Assembly: GCA_027493615.1 (NCBI GenBank) | Contig: JAOSKK010000004.1 | Coordinates: 62,001 to 126,000, forward strand | Origin: Verrucomicrobiota bacterium | GTDB lineage: Bacteria; Verrucomicrobiota; Verrucomicrobiia; Limisphaerales; J093 | Reading direction: 5' to 3' | Length of the DNA: 64,000 bases | Shown: in pieces, positions 31,707 through 43,345 of the stretch | Numbering within the stretch: the first letter of the stretch is position 1 | Layout: each line of letters starts with the position of its first letter | Translations under genes and position numbers: made by a program | The notes under the pieces: generated by a model | Told to the model about the DNA's origin: nothing | The model's input: only the letters and a program-made list of their open reading frames with translations | Database searches by the model: none

Positions 31707-34700
31707 TCAGGGCGCCGGGAAAGCCAGAAGCCGGTAGAATCGCCCTCCGGAGTGGCCGGGGTCGGGAATGCGCATGACTCGCCGACTGGCGCCGGCGGGC
31801 ACTTCGGCGAGTGGCTGCCACGGCGCGACTCCGAGAGCGTCCGTGAACTCCACGACATAAGTCCGGCCCGGCACGGCCTCGAAGCCCACGTAGGCGTCGG
31901 GTGGAGGGAAGAGGACCGTCAGTCGCAGGCAACTGGCAGGGTCGGTCGGGTCCGTTCCCGCCAGGTACTCCTCGCGGTTGCTGTGGCCGTCCGCGTCAGG
32001 ATCGGCACCCGGGTCCACGGTGGTGTCGCCGAAGTACTCCCTTTCCCACCAGTCCGCGAGGCCGTTGGCGTTGAGGTCCGTGAAGGCGGTTGTTCCGGCA
32101 GTGGGCGGGGCGGCGATCCAATGGGCCGGGTCGTCGCCGTAGGCCCGGGGCTCAGGGCGTTGGAGTGAGTGACCTTCGCCGTCGGCCGAGACTGGCCAGG
32201 GAGGCGTGTCGCGATAGGCGACCCGCTCGACCCGCACGAAGGCCACGGAATCGTCGGCGAGCGAGGTGGGCTTCTCCAGTTCCACCGTGTCGCCCGCGTT
32301 GTTAAGTCGGCCGGTGAACGGGCCGAAGAGCCGCACGGCCGGGTTCACGCTGTACCGCGAGCGGAAGGCGGAGGCCAGCGCGGGATCCGCGGGGTCAAAG
32401 CGCACCAGGAGGATGAATTCGCCCGCGGCAAGCGTGACATCCGGAGGGAAATCAAAGGCCACGCCGCCGCGCACGCGCCACGTGTTGGTGGGGGAGGCGG
32501 GATCGAACAGCGGGACCGATTGCGGGGAGAGATTGTACAGTTCGAGGTATTCGTCTTCCGCGGCGGCGCTGTCGGGCGTCGGTGGATGGTACATGATCTC
32601 GCTGATCACGACGGGGCCGGTGCGGGGCCGGCGTTTTCCCTTCCCAGCGTGGTTGCGGTCTGGGCGACGAAGTGTTCCTGGTCGTCGCTGGTGAGGTGGC
32701 GTCCGAAGGAGACCCCTGGGTCCGCCGCCCCAAAGCGATGGCCGTGAAGGTAGCCGGTGAGCTGGCCGTTGGCGTCGGCGCTGAAGAGCCAGATCTCGTC
32801 GCCACCGGCGCCGAGGCCGAACGGGGGTGGGACCGGCGTTGAATTGGGATTCGTCGAACGTGAGGTACCCGCCAGCGGGGGAGAATGCTGCCGGGAGGCA
32901 GCCGGAACTTCGCCGGAGTCTTGAGGGCGTCCGAGAGCCACCAGCCGCTGACGTCGGCGGGTTCGTCCGTGGGATTATACAGCTCGACGACGTCGCGTCG
33001 GGGCGGTTGGTCAGGGCGGGTGAGGGCCTCATTGACCAGCACGGGCGGGAGCGGCGGCGGCGGCGGGTCCGGTGTGCCAGGGGATCCGGACAGCGCGCTG
33101 CTGGGGCGCCATTGGCCGCGTTGGTTCCAGAGTTCGGGTGCGGCGGTCTCGTCCACCACGACGAGGGAGAAGCCCAGGCCATCGGCCAGTGGGTACCAGT
33201 CGTCATCGTACCGGAAATCGAGGATCTCCTCGTTGCTGGCGTCGACGAGCCGGAGGCGTTCGCCGGCGTTGTCGAGGCTGCCGGTGAAGGCCCCGGCGAC
33301 GGGCCGATCGTTGCCGTAGCGGGCGGCGAAGGCGACGGGGTTCTTTACCACCAGCACATGCGCCCCGGGGGCGAGGCCGGTGATGGAACTGCCGGTGAAC
33401 TGGAACTCGACGCCCTCGGTGAAGCGTACGCCGGTGAGATCGAGCGGCGTGGAGGGCGAGAGGTTGGCCAACTCGAGGTACTCGAACTCGTCGGGCGGCA
33501 GGGGATTCCCCTCGAGGGCGGCGGGATGGAACATCAGCTCGGTGATGCGCAGGAACTGCTGGGCCGTGCTGGGGGGCGCCGTCGTAGCGGAAGGTGCCAA
33601 GCGTTTGGCCTTGCGGATTGGCCACCGTGAGGGTTGCACCCCGGGCCGAGAGTTGGCCGTGGTAGGGACCGAGAATGAAGAGGCCCTGGCCGCCACGCGG
33701 TCCGCTGGGGCGTGCCCGGAAGGCGCGAGGATTCGGGGAGACGTAGGCCACGCTGTTGGAGGGGGAGGACCGTGCCCGGGGCGAAGGTGAAGCTGACCGC
33801 GCCGCCGAGGCTCCAGCCGGTGAGGTCCACGGCGTAGGGGGCGGTGTTGCTGAGGCAGAGGTATTCGTGGTCCTGGTTGCCGGTGGTGGGGTTGAAGTCG
33901 ATGTCGACGAGCGCCAGCGTCAGGTCCGGGGGCTGGGAGAGAGGGATACCGGCGTTCTGGTTGTTTCGGATGCCGATGGGCCGGCTGGCGTTCGTGATGG
34001 AGTGAGTGACATACCAATGCTGCCGGCGCGGGGCCACGAACTGGCGGAGCAAGTCGGTGGTTCCCTGGGCAAAGGTCTTGCCGGGTGCCCAGGGCGACGT
34101 GCCCCACTTCGCGCGGTCGAGGGCGGCGTCGGCGGCGATGCGGTTGCTCATCGACAGGACGTAGTTCTCGATGATGAGGTCCGCGGCGGGGGTGCCGGGC
34201 GGTTGGACCATCTGGTCGAGAATCGAGCGTTGGCGGCGCAGGAGCATCTGGCGGGTCTCGGGCAGGGTGACGATGACATCGTAGAGGCGGTTGAAGTTGC
34301 CCTCGGTGCTGGAGCCGCCGTAGAGCGGGTGGCTCTTGGACTGGTCCACGGTGGCTTCGAGCGGGTTGCTGCCACCGTAGAGCTGTCCCCACGAAGCGTT
34401 CATGTCGAAAGGAATGCAGCGCCAGAGGCCGTCGCCGTAGGTGTCCCGGTAGAGGCTCATGTTGGCCCAGACATCGTCGTTCTCGGCGCACCAGCGCGAG
34501 CCGGCGAGATGGTTGATCACCTGCGGGACGTCGAGCAGATCGAACACGGTGGCGCGGCGGACGGCGAGGGGCGAGGACTCGTGGATGCCGTTGGCCAGTT
34601 GCAGGTAGTCCGCCCGGCTCGGATCGTTCTTCGGCTCGAGCTTCTGGAACACGCCGGTGCTGTTGAAGGTCGGAACGAGGTTCCCGACGGCCTTGTAGAG

Positions 34701-37185
34701 CGCGCCAGCCGGGTCGTAGCCCATCCGCTCCATCTGCTCGGAGCCGATGACATCGCTGTGAAAGGCCAGTTGATAGAAGGCGCCGTTCATCTGGACGCGC
34801 ACGGGGTAGTTGTACGGGGCGGGAACGCCGATGCGATCGAGGAACCAGAAGCACAGGTGCTGGCGCAGGTAAGCGGGGTCCAGGTACTCCGCCAGCAGCG
34901 ACGAACGGCGGGTGCGACCGCCAGGACCGGCGTGCCGGAGTTCGTGGCCCCGGTTGAACTCGATCCGATGCGCCTTCTTCGGCAGGCCCGCCGACGTGTT
35001 CCCGCGCAGTTCCATGTACACGTTGTCGTAGAACTCGCCGTCGTAGAAGAAGGCGATCCGCCCGCCGCTCTCCGTGTCGATGCGCGACAACTGGTTCGGG
35101 GCCACGAACAGGTGGAAGACGGGGAGGGGGCTGGTGACGTTCGTGGGGGCCACGACGGTGCCGAGGTATTCGGCGGTGGCGGTGGGGTGGGTGAACAGCG
35201 GCCAGCGCGAGGCGTTGCCCTGCACATCCGTTGCCGCGATGACATAGCGGATCATCTGCCCGGGCTCGGACAGCCCGGCCGGAATCGTCGCCCCATAGAC
35301 TCCGTCCCCGGCCGCGCCATCGCCGTGCGCGCCGTCGTCCCACATCGGCATGCTGAGCTCGGTGCCGAACATGATGCGGTAGCGCAGGGTGACGCTTCCG
35401 ACGCTGCGGAAGGCCGGCAGCACGCGGGCGGTGACGAGCAGGTCCTCATGATCAAGCGGCACGTTGGGCGCGTGGCGGACGTTCTCAATGACGGGGCCGG
35501 GCACGGCGGCTCCGCCCAGATTCACGGTGCCCGGGGACGGCGTCGTGAAGTACAGCGGCACAGGGCTGGTGGCGTACTCGGGCGGTGATCCTTCCTGGGC
35601 GAAGCCGTACGACACATCCGGCACCTGTTGCGGGAAGGCCGGCGCGAACTCGCTGGCGCGGGTCGTGCCGTCCGGTCGGATCAGCGCCAGGTATTCGCCG
35701 TCCGCACCGAGCTGGAAGTTGGTGTGGAGCCGGGCGCCCGGGACGCGACGGTCCTTGCCCGAGGCGAACACCACCAGGAAGCTGCCTCCGGCGAGGTTGG
35801 TGGCGGGGAAGCGCCACTTGGTGGGCTGGCTGGCGTTGTCGGTGAGGTACCAGCCGTCGAGGTTCACCGCGGCGCTGCTGGGGTTGTAGACCTCGATCCA
35901 GTCCGGGTAATCGCGGTCCTCGTCGGCGAGGCCGCGGGTGTTCGAAGCCATGAACTCGCTGAGGTAGGGCGCGGCTTCGGAGGCGTTCGGGTCCAGACGG
36001 TAGGTCCACGGGCTGCCGGCAAAGGCGTTGGGGGCGTGGCCAGGTCCTGGATGTCATGGCTCGATGCCCAGGTGACGTTGACGATGCCCGGGGCCGGTTG
36101 GGGGAAAGTGAACAGGTACTGGCTGGCCGCGGTGGGTGTGACATTTGCGGCCGGGTTGCCATTGATCCGCAGATCGGCCGCGTCGACACCGGACACCGGT
36201 TCGCTGAAAAGGACGATGACGTTCGTGAGCGAACGGACCGTGGCCCCGCCGGCAGGGGTCAGGGCGGCGATCACGGGCGAGGTGCGGTCCACGAGTTCGT
36301 AGGTCCAGGTGGCATCGGGTCGAGTGGCATCGAACCGGTTCGGTGGAACGGCGAGGTCATGAATGTTGTGCTGCGGGCTCCAGGCGATGGTCACGGGGCC
36401 GTAGGGCGGCTGGACGAAGGTGAAGCGGTAGGTGGTGCTGTCGTCGGCCGTCACGTCCAGAGCGCCGATGCCGTTGACGAGCAGGTGGGCGGCCGCGACA
36501 CCCGACACCGGTTCGCTGAAGGTGACGGCAATCTGGGTTAGTTCCGTTACCGGGCCTGGCAAAGGCGCGACGGCCGCGAGGGTGGGGGGATGGTCTCGGC
36601 GACGAGGGATTCCAGCGAGCAATCGAACCCAAGGTCGCTGCTGCCCACACTGCTCTGAAAGACTTGCACGGCGAGCAGGTTGGTGCCCGGGACGAGGTAG
36701 GCTGCCGGAGCGGGCAGGGTGTAGGTGGCGAACGCGACGGGTTCGACGGCGTTGTTGGCCAGGGTGGCGGTGGTCACGGCGGTGCCGGGCGCCCCGGGCA
36801 TGTTGACCCGCAGCACTTCGGTGCCGTTGATCCAGGCGACAAAGCCGTCGTCCACCAGCGCGCGCAGTTGCAGCCCACTGACCCCGGCCACACTGGACAG
36901 CACGAAGGACCGGCGAAGGAAGATGCAGGTGTAGACGTTCTGCATCCCGCTGATCTCCGTGCCGCCGGGCAGTACGTCGCCATACCAGAACGGCGCCGGG
37001 GCTGGGGCGAACTGCGTGTCGGGAAAGGCCACCTCGCGCCAGAGGGTGACCGGGTTGGAGGCTTCGCTGGTGCCGGGGCGCCAACGCCAGATGCTTTCGG
37101 TCGGGACCAGGATTGCGGCGTGGCTGAGGAGGGCGGGTGCCAGCCCCATCCAACCCGCGAGTAAGAGGTGCTTCCAGGACGTCAT
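31707..37185 (-). CDS. Giant secreted CotH kinase / lamin-tail domain protein
   Basis: Starts with a signal peptide (MTSWKHLLLAGWMGLAPALLSHA). In order: a galactose-binding-like domain (YTCIFLRRSFVLSSVAGVSG), two Ig-like domains with the VTFSEPVSGVAAAHL motif, a lamin-tail domain (DYPDWIEVYNPSSAAVNLDG), a long CotH domain, then at least three more lamin-tail domains (EFEYLELANLSPSTPLDL; RDVVELYNPTDEPADVSG; EDEYLELYNLSPQSVPL), a dockerin-like loop and a closing beta domain. CotH core motifs are MELRGNTSAGLPKKAHRIEF and RCIPFDMNASWG. Shifts lie near 36590, 36030, 33775, 33570, 32880 and 32650; about 1,820 residues result. Family knowledge: CotH proteins are atypical kinases; a Verrucomicrobial role is unknown. 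It is convergent with the small lipoprotein gene. Confidence 0.8.
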
Positions 37186-37303
37186 GAATTCGACACAAAC
37201 CGGGACAGTGGCTGCTGCCCGCGCCTGAACCCCGCCACCGCCGGGAGCCACAATTGGCAGCAGAACTCGCGCCAGCCGTGGGTAGCGACAGGAGGATGGA
37301 CGG

Positions 37304-38089
37304 CTACTTCAAATCCTCGCCCTGGCTGAGGCCGCCGATGGTCCAGTCGAGGTTGTACTCGCCGTAGGGGGCGGTCTTGTTCAACTGGGCGTACTTGATG
37401 AAGGCGGTGTGGCTGTCCACGAACAGCAGCGGCAGACCGTCCTTGCCGTGGGCGAGGTTCTTGGCGCCCAGCGTGCCGTGTTCGGGCTCGGCGAAGCAGG
37501 ACATGACCGCCTTCTTGGTCGGGTTGCGCACCTCGGTGGTCCGCCGCTGGGTGAGTTTGGGCGCCTGCGTGTCGTCGTTGTAGAACTGATGGTAGTAATA
37601 ATACGAACACGGAAAGAGCAGTTCGTTGGTGCGGATGCCCATGGCGGCGCCGTTGACTTCCGTCCAGGCGAAGTTCCAGGGCGGCGGTTTGTCGGCCGGG
37701 CACAGATAGAAGGCCCGGTTGTTGGTGCTGATGTAGGGATCCAGCAGCCGAAGCAAGTCCACGAACGGCATCTGCGGCCAGGCTCGCCCGGAGAAGGGGT
37801 AACGCTCGGTGTGGTCGCTGGTATACAAGGCGAGGGCGATCCCCGTCTGGCGCAGGTTCGACACACAGCGCACGGTGTGGGATCGCGATTTGGCGCGGCT
37901 GAGTGCCGGCAGGAGCATGCCGGCCAGGATGGCGATGATGGCGATGACGACGAGGAGTTCGATGAGGGTGAACGCGCCCGACCGCGCGCCGGTTCGCGAC
38001 GACGGGTCTTCGGGGGAGGCAGCGCCCTGCGTGGTGTCTTCATGGAGCGCAGGATACGCCTTCGCCGACGGCGATTCAATGATCTCCAT
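37304..38089 (-). CDS. Pseudopilin-like protein with DUF1559-type C-terminus
   Basis: Type IV prepilin leader and helix: [20 protein letters not shown], followed by [20 protein letters not shown], the signature of the large pseudopilin families of Planctomycetes, Lentisphaerae and Verrucomicrobia. The C-terminal part has the soluble head with [13 protein letters not shown] and [15 protein letters not shown]. Cleavage is expected before the Phe of FTLIE by a prepilin peptidase not in this window. The leader is unusually long (about 37 residues before the cut). It sits directly upstream of the giant CotH protein in the same direction, 119 bases apart. Confidence 0.85.
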   Translation of the reverse strand: MEIIESPSAKAYPALHEDTTQGAASPEDPSSRTGARSGAFTLIELLVVIAIIAILAGMLLPALSRAKSRSHTVRCVSNLRQTGIALALYTSDHTERYPFSGRAWPQMPFVDLLRLLDPYISTNNRAFYLCPADKPPPWNFAWTEVNGAAMGIRTNELLFPCSYYYYHQFYNDDTQAPKLTQRRTTEVRNPTKKAVMSCFAEPEHGTLGAKNLAHGKDGLPLLFVDSHTAFIKYAQLNKTAPYGEYNLDWTIGGLSQGEDLK

Positions 38090-38125
38090 TGACCGGCGAG
38101 GCCTTCTGCCCAAGCCTGCTGCCCG

Positions 38126-38831
38126 ATGAACGCTCAACCACGCCCCCTTGGTCAGGCCCTGTTGCGCAGCGGCCTCGTACTGACTCTGCTGTTCGTCTTG
38201 TGGCCGGGACGGCTCATGGCCGCCGATCCCACCCCGAGTGCCCTGGAATCCGATCCCTCCGGGTGGGTGGATCTCCTGCCCGGTCCGGACCTCAAAGGAT
38301 GGTCGCGCGTGCCGGTTCCTCCTGGCGCTCCCCTGGGCCGGGAACAATGGCATGTGGACCCGCTCGCACGCGTGCTGATCTGCGACGGCGATGGCGGGCA
38401 TGACATGCTGCTGTGCGACCGCGAGTTCGGCGACGCGGTGTTCCACTTCGAGTTCCGCTACACGAAGGTCGAAGGGAAGAGCGGCTACAACAGCGGGCGC
38501 CTACGTGCGCAACTCGAAGGACGGTGCTTTGTGGCATCAAGCCCAGTTCGGCGATGCCAACGGCGGCTACTTGTTCGGGGAGACGCCGACGGCTGACGGC
38601 AAGAAGCGGTTCTTCACCCTGAACAAGGCAGTGACCGACAGCCGCGTGAAGCCGGTCGGGGAATGGAACACGCTCGAAATCACAGCGCGGGGACCGGTGC
38701 TCAGCCTCTGGGTCAACGGCGCGGTCACGTGCCAGTTCGCCGATTGCGGTCTCCCGCGAGGTCGGGTCGGCGTCGAAGGCGAGGGTTACCGCATCGAGTT
38801 TCGCAACCTCAAGGTCAAGGAACTGCGGTAG
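38126..38831 (+). CDS. DUF1080 (3-keto-disaccharide hydrolase-like) exported protein
   Basis: A signal peptide ([16 protein letters not shown]) precedes a concanavalin-like beta-sandwich: [40 protein letters not shown], then [30 protein letters not shown] and [13 protein letters not shown] at the end. This is the DUF1080 fold; some members cleave 3-keto-glycosides after C3 oxidation by a dehydrogenase. One frame shift near 38505 is needed. The full protein is about 235 residues, normal for the family. The divergent pseudopilin gene lies 36 bases away. Confidence 0.85.
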
Positions 38832-38929
38832 CCGGGGCAAGCCGTGGGACGAGGCTGCGGTTCGCACCGGAACTCGACGGGCACGACGCGGGGCGTTGAT
38901 GTCGCATCTCCGGACTTGTCGGGGGTGCC

Positions 38930-40047
38930 GTGGGTGTTATCCCATGGGCCGTGCCGAAACCACACCGCCCCGAGGGGACGAACGTCCCGCGTGTTCCCCC
39001 GGTTTCCACCGCCACCTGGCGGCGCCTTCTGGCTGCCGCCGACGCGTTCCAGCAACTGGCACCCTGGGAGTGGATGCATGATGCCCACGTCGTGGGGTTG
39101 CGCCACCCGACCACCCGGGAGGTGTTGTTGGGCTCGATCCTTGGCCGGTTGCGCTCGTTGTTTGCCCTGACGGTTTATCGGGGCAGGGCGGGTCATCGGT
39201 GGTTGCTCAACACGATCCTGGACGCGGGATGCGAAGAAGATGCGGAGGCGTTGGAGCGGGGCTTCGACCAGGACTTGATCAAGGCGGAGTTCGTTACGAA
39301 AACCGCGTTGACCTCCCATGATCGGGCGGTGTTCGCGGCCACCGGATTCCGGCCGACGAACCGGCGGGGACCGGTGTGGCCGCAGTTCCGCAGCGTGGTA
39401 CCAGGCTGCTACCCGTGGTTGGTGACGGAAGCCGAAGCCGAGACGCTGCTGTTTGCACTTCCTCGGGTGGCGGCCGTGGCGCGACTGGTGCGGGCGAACC
39501 CGGCGGTCTGGGACAACCACCTGGACGGCGAAATCGCATTCGTGCCAGCGGAGTTCGACCCGGCCGATCAGGAACTCCACGCCGGCGACCTCGACTGGCA
39601 TCCGATGCTTCCCCTCCGGAAGCCCCGCCCGAGCCGGTGCGGTTCGCGGAGAGTGTGATGGCGCGCCTCGTGCAGCTTCCGTTTGCCAGTCGGTGCGTAC
39701 TCGAAGTGAACGTGGCCTACGCGCCCATCCCGATGGCCGCCCCGGAACGTCCGTTTCTTCCGAAGGGGGCGATGGTGGTGGATCGGGCCTCCGGGAAGGT
39801 CGGGGGTGTGCTGTTCGGCCCGGCGGAGGACCGGGACGGGGCGGGCGTGCTGGCGACGGTGCTCGAGGGTGCCCTGGTGAAATTCGGGCTGCGGCCTGGG
39901 ACCCTCGTCGTCCGCCGTCCGCGGGTCCAGGCCATGTTGCAGCGGGCGGCAGCCGAACTGGGTTGTCGCCTCGAGCTCGAATCCGAACTGCCCGCGCTGG
40001 ATCGAGCTTGGGAGAGCTTGATGCAGAGGTTCAGCCAAGGACAATGA
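38930..40047 (+). CDS. DUF7309/DUF6930-like two-domain protein of unknown function
   Basis: The first half reads ATWRRLLAAADAFQQLAPWEWMHDAHVVGLRHP and then LTVYRGRAGHRWLLNTI, a pattern I associate with DUF7309, a small domain with a conserved WEW-D motif. The second half (RCVLEVNVAYAPIPM, FLPKGAMVVDRASGKVGGVL and LRPGTLVVRRPRVQAML) matches the DUF6930 pattern. A frame shift near 39615 joins the two. No signal peptide is obvious. The function is unknown and the family names are from memory, so they should be checked. The ATG of the next small ORF overlaps the stop by four bases. Confidence 0.6.
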
Positions 40048-40352
40048 CCGAAATGAACGCCTGCTGCTTGACCTTCCCGTGCCAGGCGGCCCGGCTGCTG
40101 CTTGCCAGTCTGGCTTGTCTGACCTTGACCGCGCAGGAGCGAAGCGAGGTCCAGCCCGGAGATGCCGCTCCGGGTGGCCCACCCGGTAGACCTGGCCTGG
40201 GTGCGCCCCCGGCCGTGCCCGCCGCTGTCGTGGTGCACCGCGACCTTCCCTACGTTGCCGACGGTCACGGGCGGTTCAACGATCCGAAAGCGGCGTCGCT
40301 GACGGAGGAGTTCCTGGCCCAGCATCTCGGCCCCGTGCCGGTTCCGCGTTGA
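40044..40352 (+). pseudogene. Internally deleted alpha/beta-hydrolase remnant
   Basis: A 102-residue ORF with an export signal (ARLLLASLACLTLTAQ). The mature part ends VVVHRDLPYVADGHGR, which is the usual start of secreted BD-FAE-type esterases, then passes directly to FNDPKAASLTEEFLAQHLGP, the usual end of such enzymes, where GHG..F.DP follows the catalytic His. About 200 residues that should hold the catalytic Ser and Asp are absent. The join may use the shared GHG coding bases. This is inference from family pattern; a novel small exported protein is the alternative. It overlaps the DUF6930-like stop by four bases. Confidence 0.45.
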
Positions 40353-40387
40353 GGTGCCCGGAAGCCAACCAGGTTTGCTGAGTCGCC

Positions 40388-41431
40388 ATGAGTGCTGAAA
40401 CCGATCCGATCTGGACCGCGGAGTCCGTGCTCGAACTGGCCCGGGGTTACCAGCCCGCGGCCATCCTCGCCGCTGCCGCCGACCTTGACCTCTTCACCGC
40501 GCTGGCCCCGGGCCCGCGGAGCGTCGGGCAGTTGGCCGGGAGCCTCGGGGCGAACCGCGCGGACTGGCCATCCTGCTCGACGCCCTGGTGGCGCTGCGGT
40601 TGCTGGTGAAGCGTGGCGAAGCGTATGTCTTGCCGGCGGAACTCGCCCCCCTGCTCACGGCGACCGGGGAACGGAGTGTCCTGGCCATGGCGCAGCACCA
40701 GAGCAACTGCCTGCGCCGTTGGGCGCAACTGGCCCGCGTCATCCGGACAGGGCGACCCGCGGATTCCATGCCCAGCGTGCGCGGCGAGCAGGGTGATCTG
40801 GAGGCCTTCATCGGGGCCATGGACAACGTATCGGCTCCCGCCGCGGACGGCGTGATTCGGGCCGTTGAACCGCTCAAGTTCCAGCATGTCCTGGATGTGG
40901 GGGCGCCTCAGGCACCTGGACGATGGCGTTTCTGCGAGCCTGCCCGGCGGCGACCGCCACGCTGTTCGACCTGCCCGAGGTTCTGCCGCTGGCGCGGCAG
41001 CGGCTCGTGGCGGCGGGCCTCGCATCGAAGGTGCGGTTGGTGGGCGGCGACTTTCTGGCTGACCCGCTGCCTGCAGGGGCTGACCTGGCCTGGGTGAGCG
41101 CCATCGTCCACCAGAACTCCCGGGACCAGAACCGCCGGCTCTTCGCGAGCGCGTTCGCGGCGCTGACGCCGGGGGACGCCTCGCAATCCGGGACGTCGTG
41201 ATGGACCCTTCGCGCACGCGGCCAGTCGCGGGTGCGTTGTTCGCGGTGAACATGCTGGTGGCGACGGAGGGAGGCGGGACCTTCACCTTCGACGAGCTGG
41301 CGGAGGACCTGAAGTCAGCCGGCTTCGTCGAGGTGGTGCAGGTGCGACGGGATGAAGGAATGAACTCCGTCATCGTGGCCGTGAAGCCACCGGAGGTTGG
41401 AATCAGCGAGGCGCACGCCGGAGATTCGTAG
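40388..41431 (+). CDS. O-methyltransferase, plant-type (SAM-dependent)
   Basis: A dimerisation/winged-helix domain at the N-terminus (YQPAAILAAAADLDLFTALA; LLDALVALRLLVKRGEAYVL) is followed by the SAM fold: FQHVLDVGAP, TLFDLPEVLPLARQRL, VRLVGGDFLADPLPAGAD, and the end GTFTFDELAEDLKSAGFVEV. This is the Methyltransf_2 layout, used on small aromatic or polyketide-type substrates. Three frame shifts near 40567, 40910 and 41180 break the gene; the frames otherwise join smoothly. No biosynthetic partner genes surround it. Confidence 0.75.
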
Positions 41432-41487
41432 GGTGGCGGCGAAGGACCCGCCGACCCAACGCAAGGCGACTCCCTCCGCGCCGCCCT

Positions 41488-41709
41488 CTACTTCGCGTCG
41501 GGAAGCAAGGGTGTCCTCGCAACGTGCTCACAGGCCACAGCCTCCCGCTCCGACGCCGGTTTCTTGTCCGGCTTCATCCGGTTTTCGGCCGGGACGTAGA
41601 AGATGGAGGTGTTCCGCAACACACACCCGGGGCGACCGGCCACACAGTCCGCGGCCAGCCTCAGGCAGTAGTCTTTCTCGTAGTCGAAATGCGGGCAGGA
41701 AAAGCTCAT
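41488..41709 (-). CDS. Small Cys-rich protein of unknown function
   Basis: Seventy-three residues beginning MSFSCPHFDYEKDYCLRLAA and continuing DCVAGRPGCVL; five Cys in the first 30 residues and one near the end. The spacing looks like a small metal- or iron-sulfur-binding protein and no signal peptide is present. The Cys/His cluster gives better coding evidence than the length alone. I do not recognise a named family. It is in the same direction as the coiled-coil protein at 41818. Confidence 0.6.
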   Translation of the reverse strand: MSFSCPHFDYEKDYCLRLAADCVAGRPGCVLRNTSIFYVPAENRMKPDKKPASEREAVACEHVARTPLLPDAK

Positions 41710-41817
41710 GCGCGATATGGGATCCTAGCCATCCGGGTCCCCTGCCGGTCAACCTGTCGTTCCCCGAGGTCAAGACAAGGCGAAGCGGGTCGCGGCCAAA
41801 CCGGGCCCGAGGCACCT

Positions 41818-42495
41818 TCAGAACTGGCCCAGGTTGACCAGTTGCATCGTCTCGTCGCCCATGGCGACGCCATAGACCCGATGACGGTTCAGGAAGGTGA
41901 TCACCGACGGGTCGATGTTCACGCTGGCCACCACGGGAATCAGTTTGTGCGCGGCGTACTCAGGCAGGAACTCCGGCAGCGTGCCCACCTTCTCCACAAA
42001 CTCGCGGATCTTCTCGGGATCCAGGCGCCGCTTGGCTTCGACCACCATCAGGTGTTTCAGCCCCGCGGCGAGCAGATCGATCTCCAGCATCCGCCCGCGG
42101 TCGGCGGGATGGACCTGGCGGAATCGCTGGGTCACCCGAACGACGGGATCGGCGGGGAAGATCTCGGAGGCAATCCGGCGGGCATTGGGCGCCACCATGT
42201 CTTCGATGAGCGTGCCCATACTGTCGGAAAGCTCGGCCAACCGCTTGTTAAAGTCCTTCCGGTCCTTCTCCGCTTGCTGGCGGTCCTTCTCGGCCTGCTG
42301 GCGATCCAGGTCGGCCCGCTGCCGGTCCTTCTCGGCTTGACGCTGCATCTCCAGAAGCAAGGCATCGGTGCGCAGGTTGCTGGCGCGGATCTCGGCTGTG
42401 CTGGCGCGGATGTCCGCCAGCGCTTCCTCGGTCCGTTCCATGAAGGAGGCAAAGACGGCCTCCAACCGGTCCACGCGTTCGACCACGCTCGGCAT
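41818..42495 (-). CDS. Coiled-coil protein with PD-(D/E)XK nuclease-like domain
   Basis: An intact 225-residue ORF. The first 95 residues are a long coiled coil with tandem copies of an EKDRQQAEKDRQ-like unit. The rest has the nuclease-type core: a glutamate/aspartate strand (RMLEIDLLAAGLKHL) followed by VVEAKRRLDPEKIREF, the E-x-K signature seen in DUF3782-like and other Rpn-like nuclease folds. The direct role is unknown; related proteins occur in abundance in some cyanobacteria and Verrucomicrobia. No toxin-antitoxin partner is visible. Confidence 0.65.
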   Translation of the reverse strand: MPSVVERVDRLEAVFASFMERTEEALADIRASTAEIRASNLRTDALLLEMQRQAEKDRQRADLDRQQAEKDRQQAEKDRKDFNKRLAELSDSMGTLIEDMVAPNARRIASEIFPADPVVRVTQRFRQVHPADRGRMLEIDLLAAGLKHLMVVEAKRRLDPEKIREFVEKVGTLPEFLPEYAAHKLIPVVASVNIDPSVITFLNRHRVYGVAMGDETMQLVNLGQF

Positions 42496-42568
42496 GCTGA
42501 GTCAGACTAAGGGGCCGGTCGTGATCCTGTCAAATGCCAGCTTCGACCGGTGGGGGCAGGGCCGTTCT

Positions 42569-43345
42569 TCAGTCGGGTTCGGCGGGTGCCCGCCCGCCAC
42601 CGCTCCGGAGGGTCAGCACGGCGGAGCGCAGTTGGCCGGCGAGAGCCTTGCGGCAGCGGCGCTCACGGGGGGAACTCCGCCAAACGGACGGTCCCCCTTA
42701 CTCCGTGTTTGCCCAGGAGGTTCAGGAGATGCGGCAGCAGGTTCATGGGGCCCCAATAGCAGGCATCCTTCTCCGGAACACCGTCCTCGAGCGCATAGTC
42801 GAGCCGCCCGACCCAGACCGGGCAACCCGTCCTGAGCGCTGGGGCGAGCAGGGACGACTTGAACGGAAGCACAGATCGTCCGTCGGAACTCGTCCCTTCG
42901 GGAAAGACCACCACCAACGCGCCGCGGCCAAGGAGCGACGCCAGGTCGGTGTTGACGCGGAGCACGTCGCGACGTCGCTCGCGGTGGACGAACACGGTAC
43001 CCGCAGCGCGCGCAAACCAGCCGATTACCGGCCAGCGCCGCACTTCCTGCTTGGCGACAAAGACCGCCGGTGCCAGTGCCCCCAGCACGAGGATGTCGAG
43101 ATAGCCCAGGTGGTTGCATACCAGCAGGCCGCTTCGGGAGCCGTGCCGTGCACGCCTACACGCACGCCCAGCACCCGCAAGAGCCGCCGGCATCCCTGTT
43201 GCAGCCAACGTGCCCGCACCCGAATGCTGAGTTCTCCGCGGCGGGACCGCGCCGACCGAGGGAATGTCAGCCTCGCGAGCAGAAGCTCGGCCCCCAGCCA
43301 GACCAGGCGCGGCAGCGCACGGCACCATCCCCTCAGGCGCATCAC
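42569..43345 (-). CDS. Lysophospholipid acyltransferase (PlsC family), OlsA-like
   Basis: HX4D catalytic motif in LLVCNHLGYLDILVLG and the substrate-binding motif VFPEGTSSDGR are both present, as in 1-acyl-glycerol-3-phosphate acyltransferases and OlsA. The ORF runs from ATG 43345, shifts near 43130, and shifts again near 42670 in a run of G/C; in the last frame the family-typical ending RRCRKALAGQLRSAVLTL appears, with the stop at 42571-42569. Its start overlaps the stop of the OlsB-like gene by four bases. With that partner it should add the second acyl chain in an ornithine-type lipid. Confidence 0.75.

Noticed and set aside
33756..35588. 610-codon plus-strand ORF opposite the CotH gene
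   Set aside because: Composition is dominated by Val, Gly, Ala, Glu and Arg as expected for antisense of a GC-rich gene, while the minus strand has CotH and lamin-tail motifs.
42241..42350. Short tandem repeats in the coiled-coil protein as a possible CRISPR or VNTR
   Set aside because: The repeats are in-frame codons for EKDRQQ-like heptads with no spacers; this is protein repeat structure.
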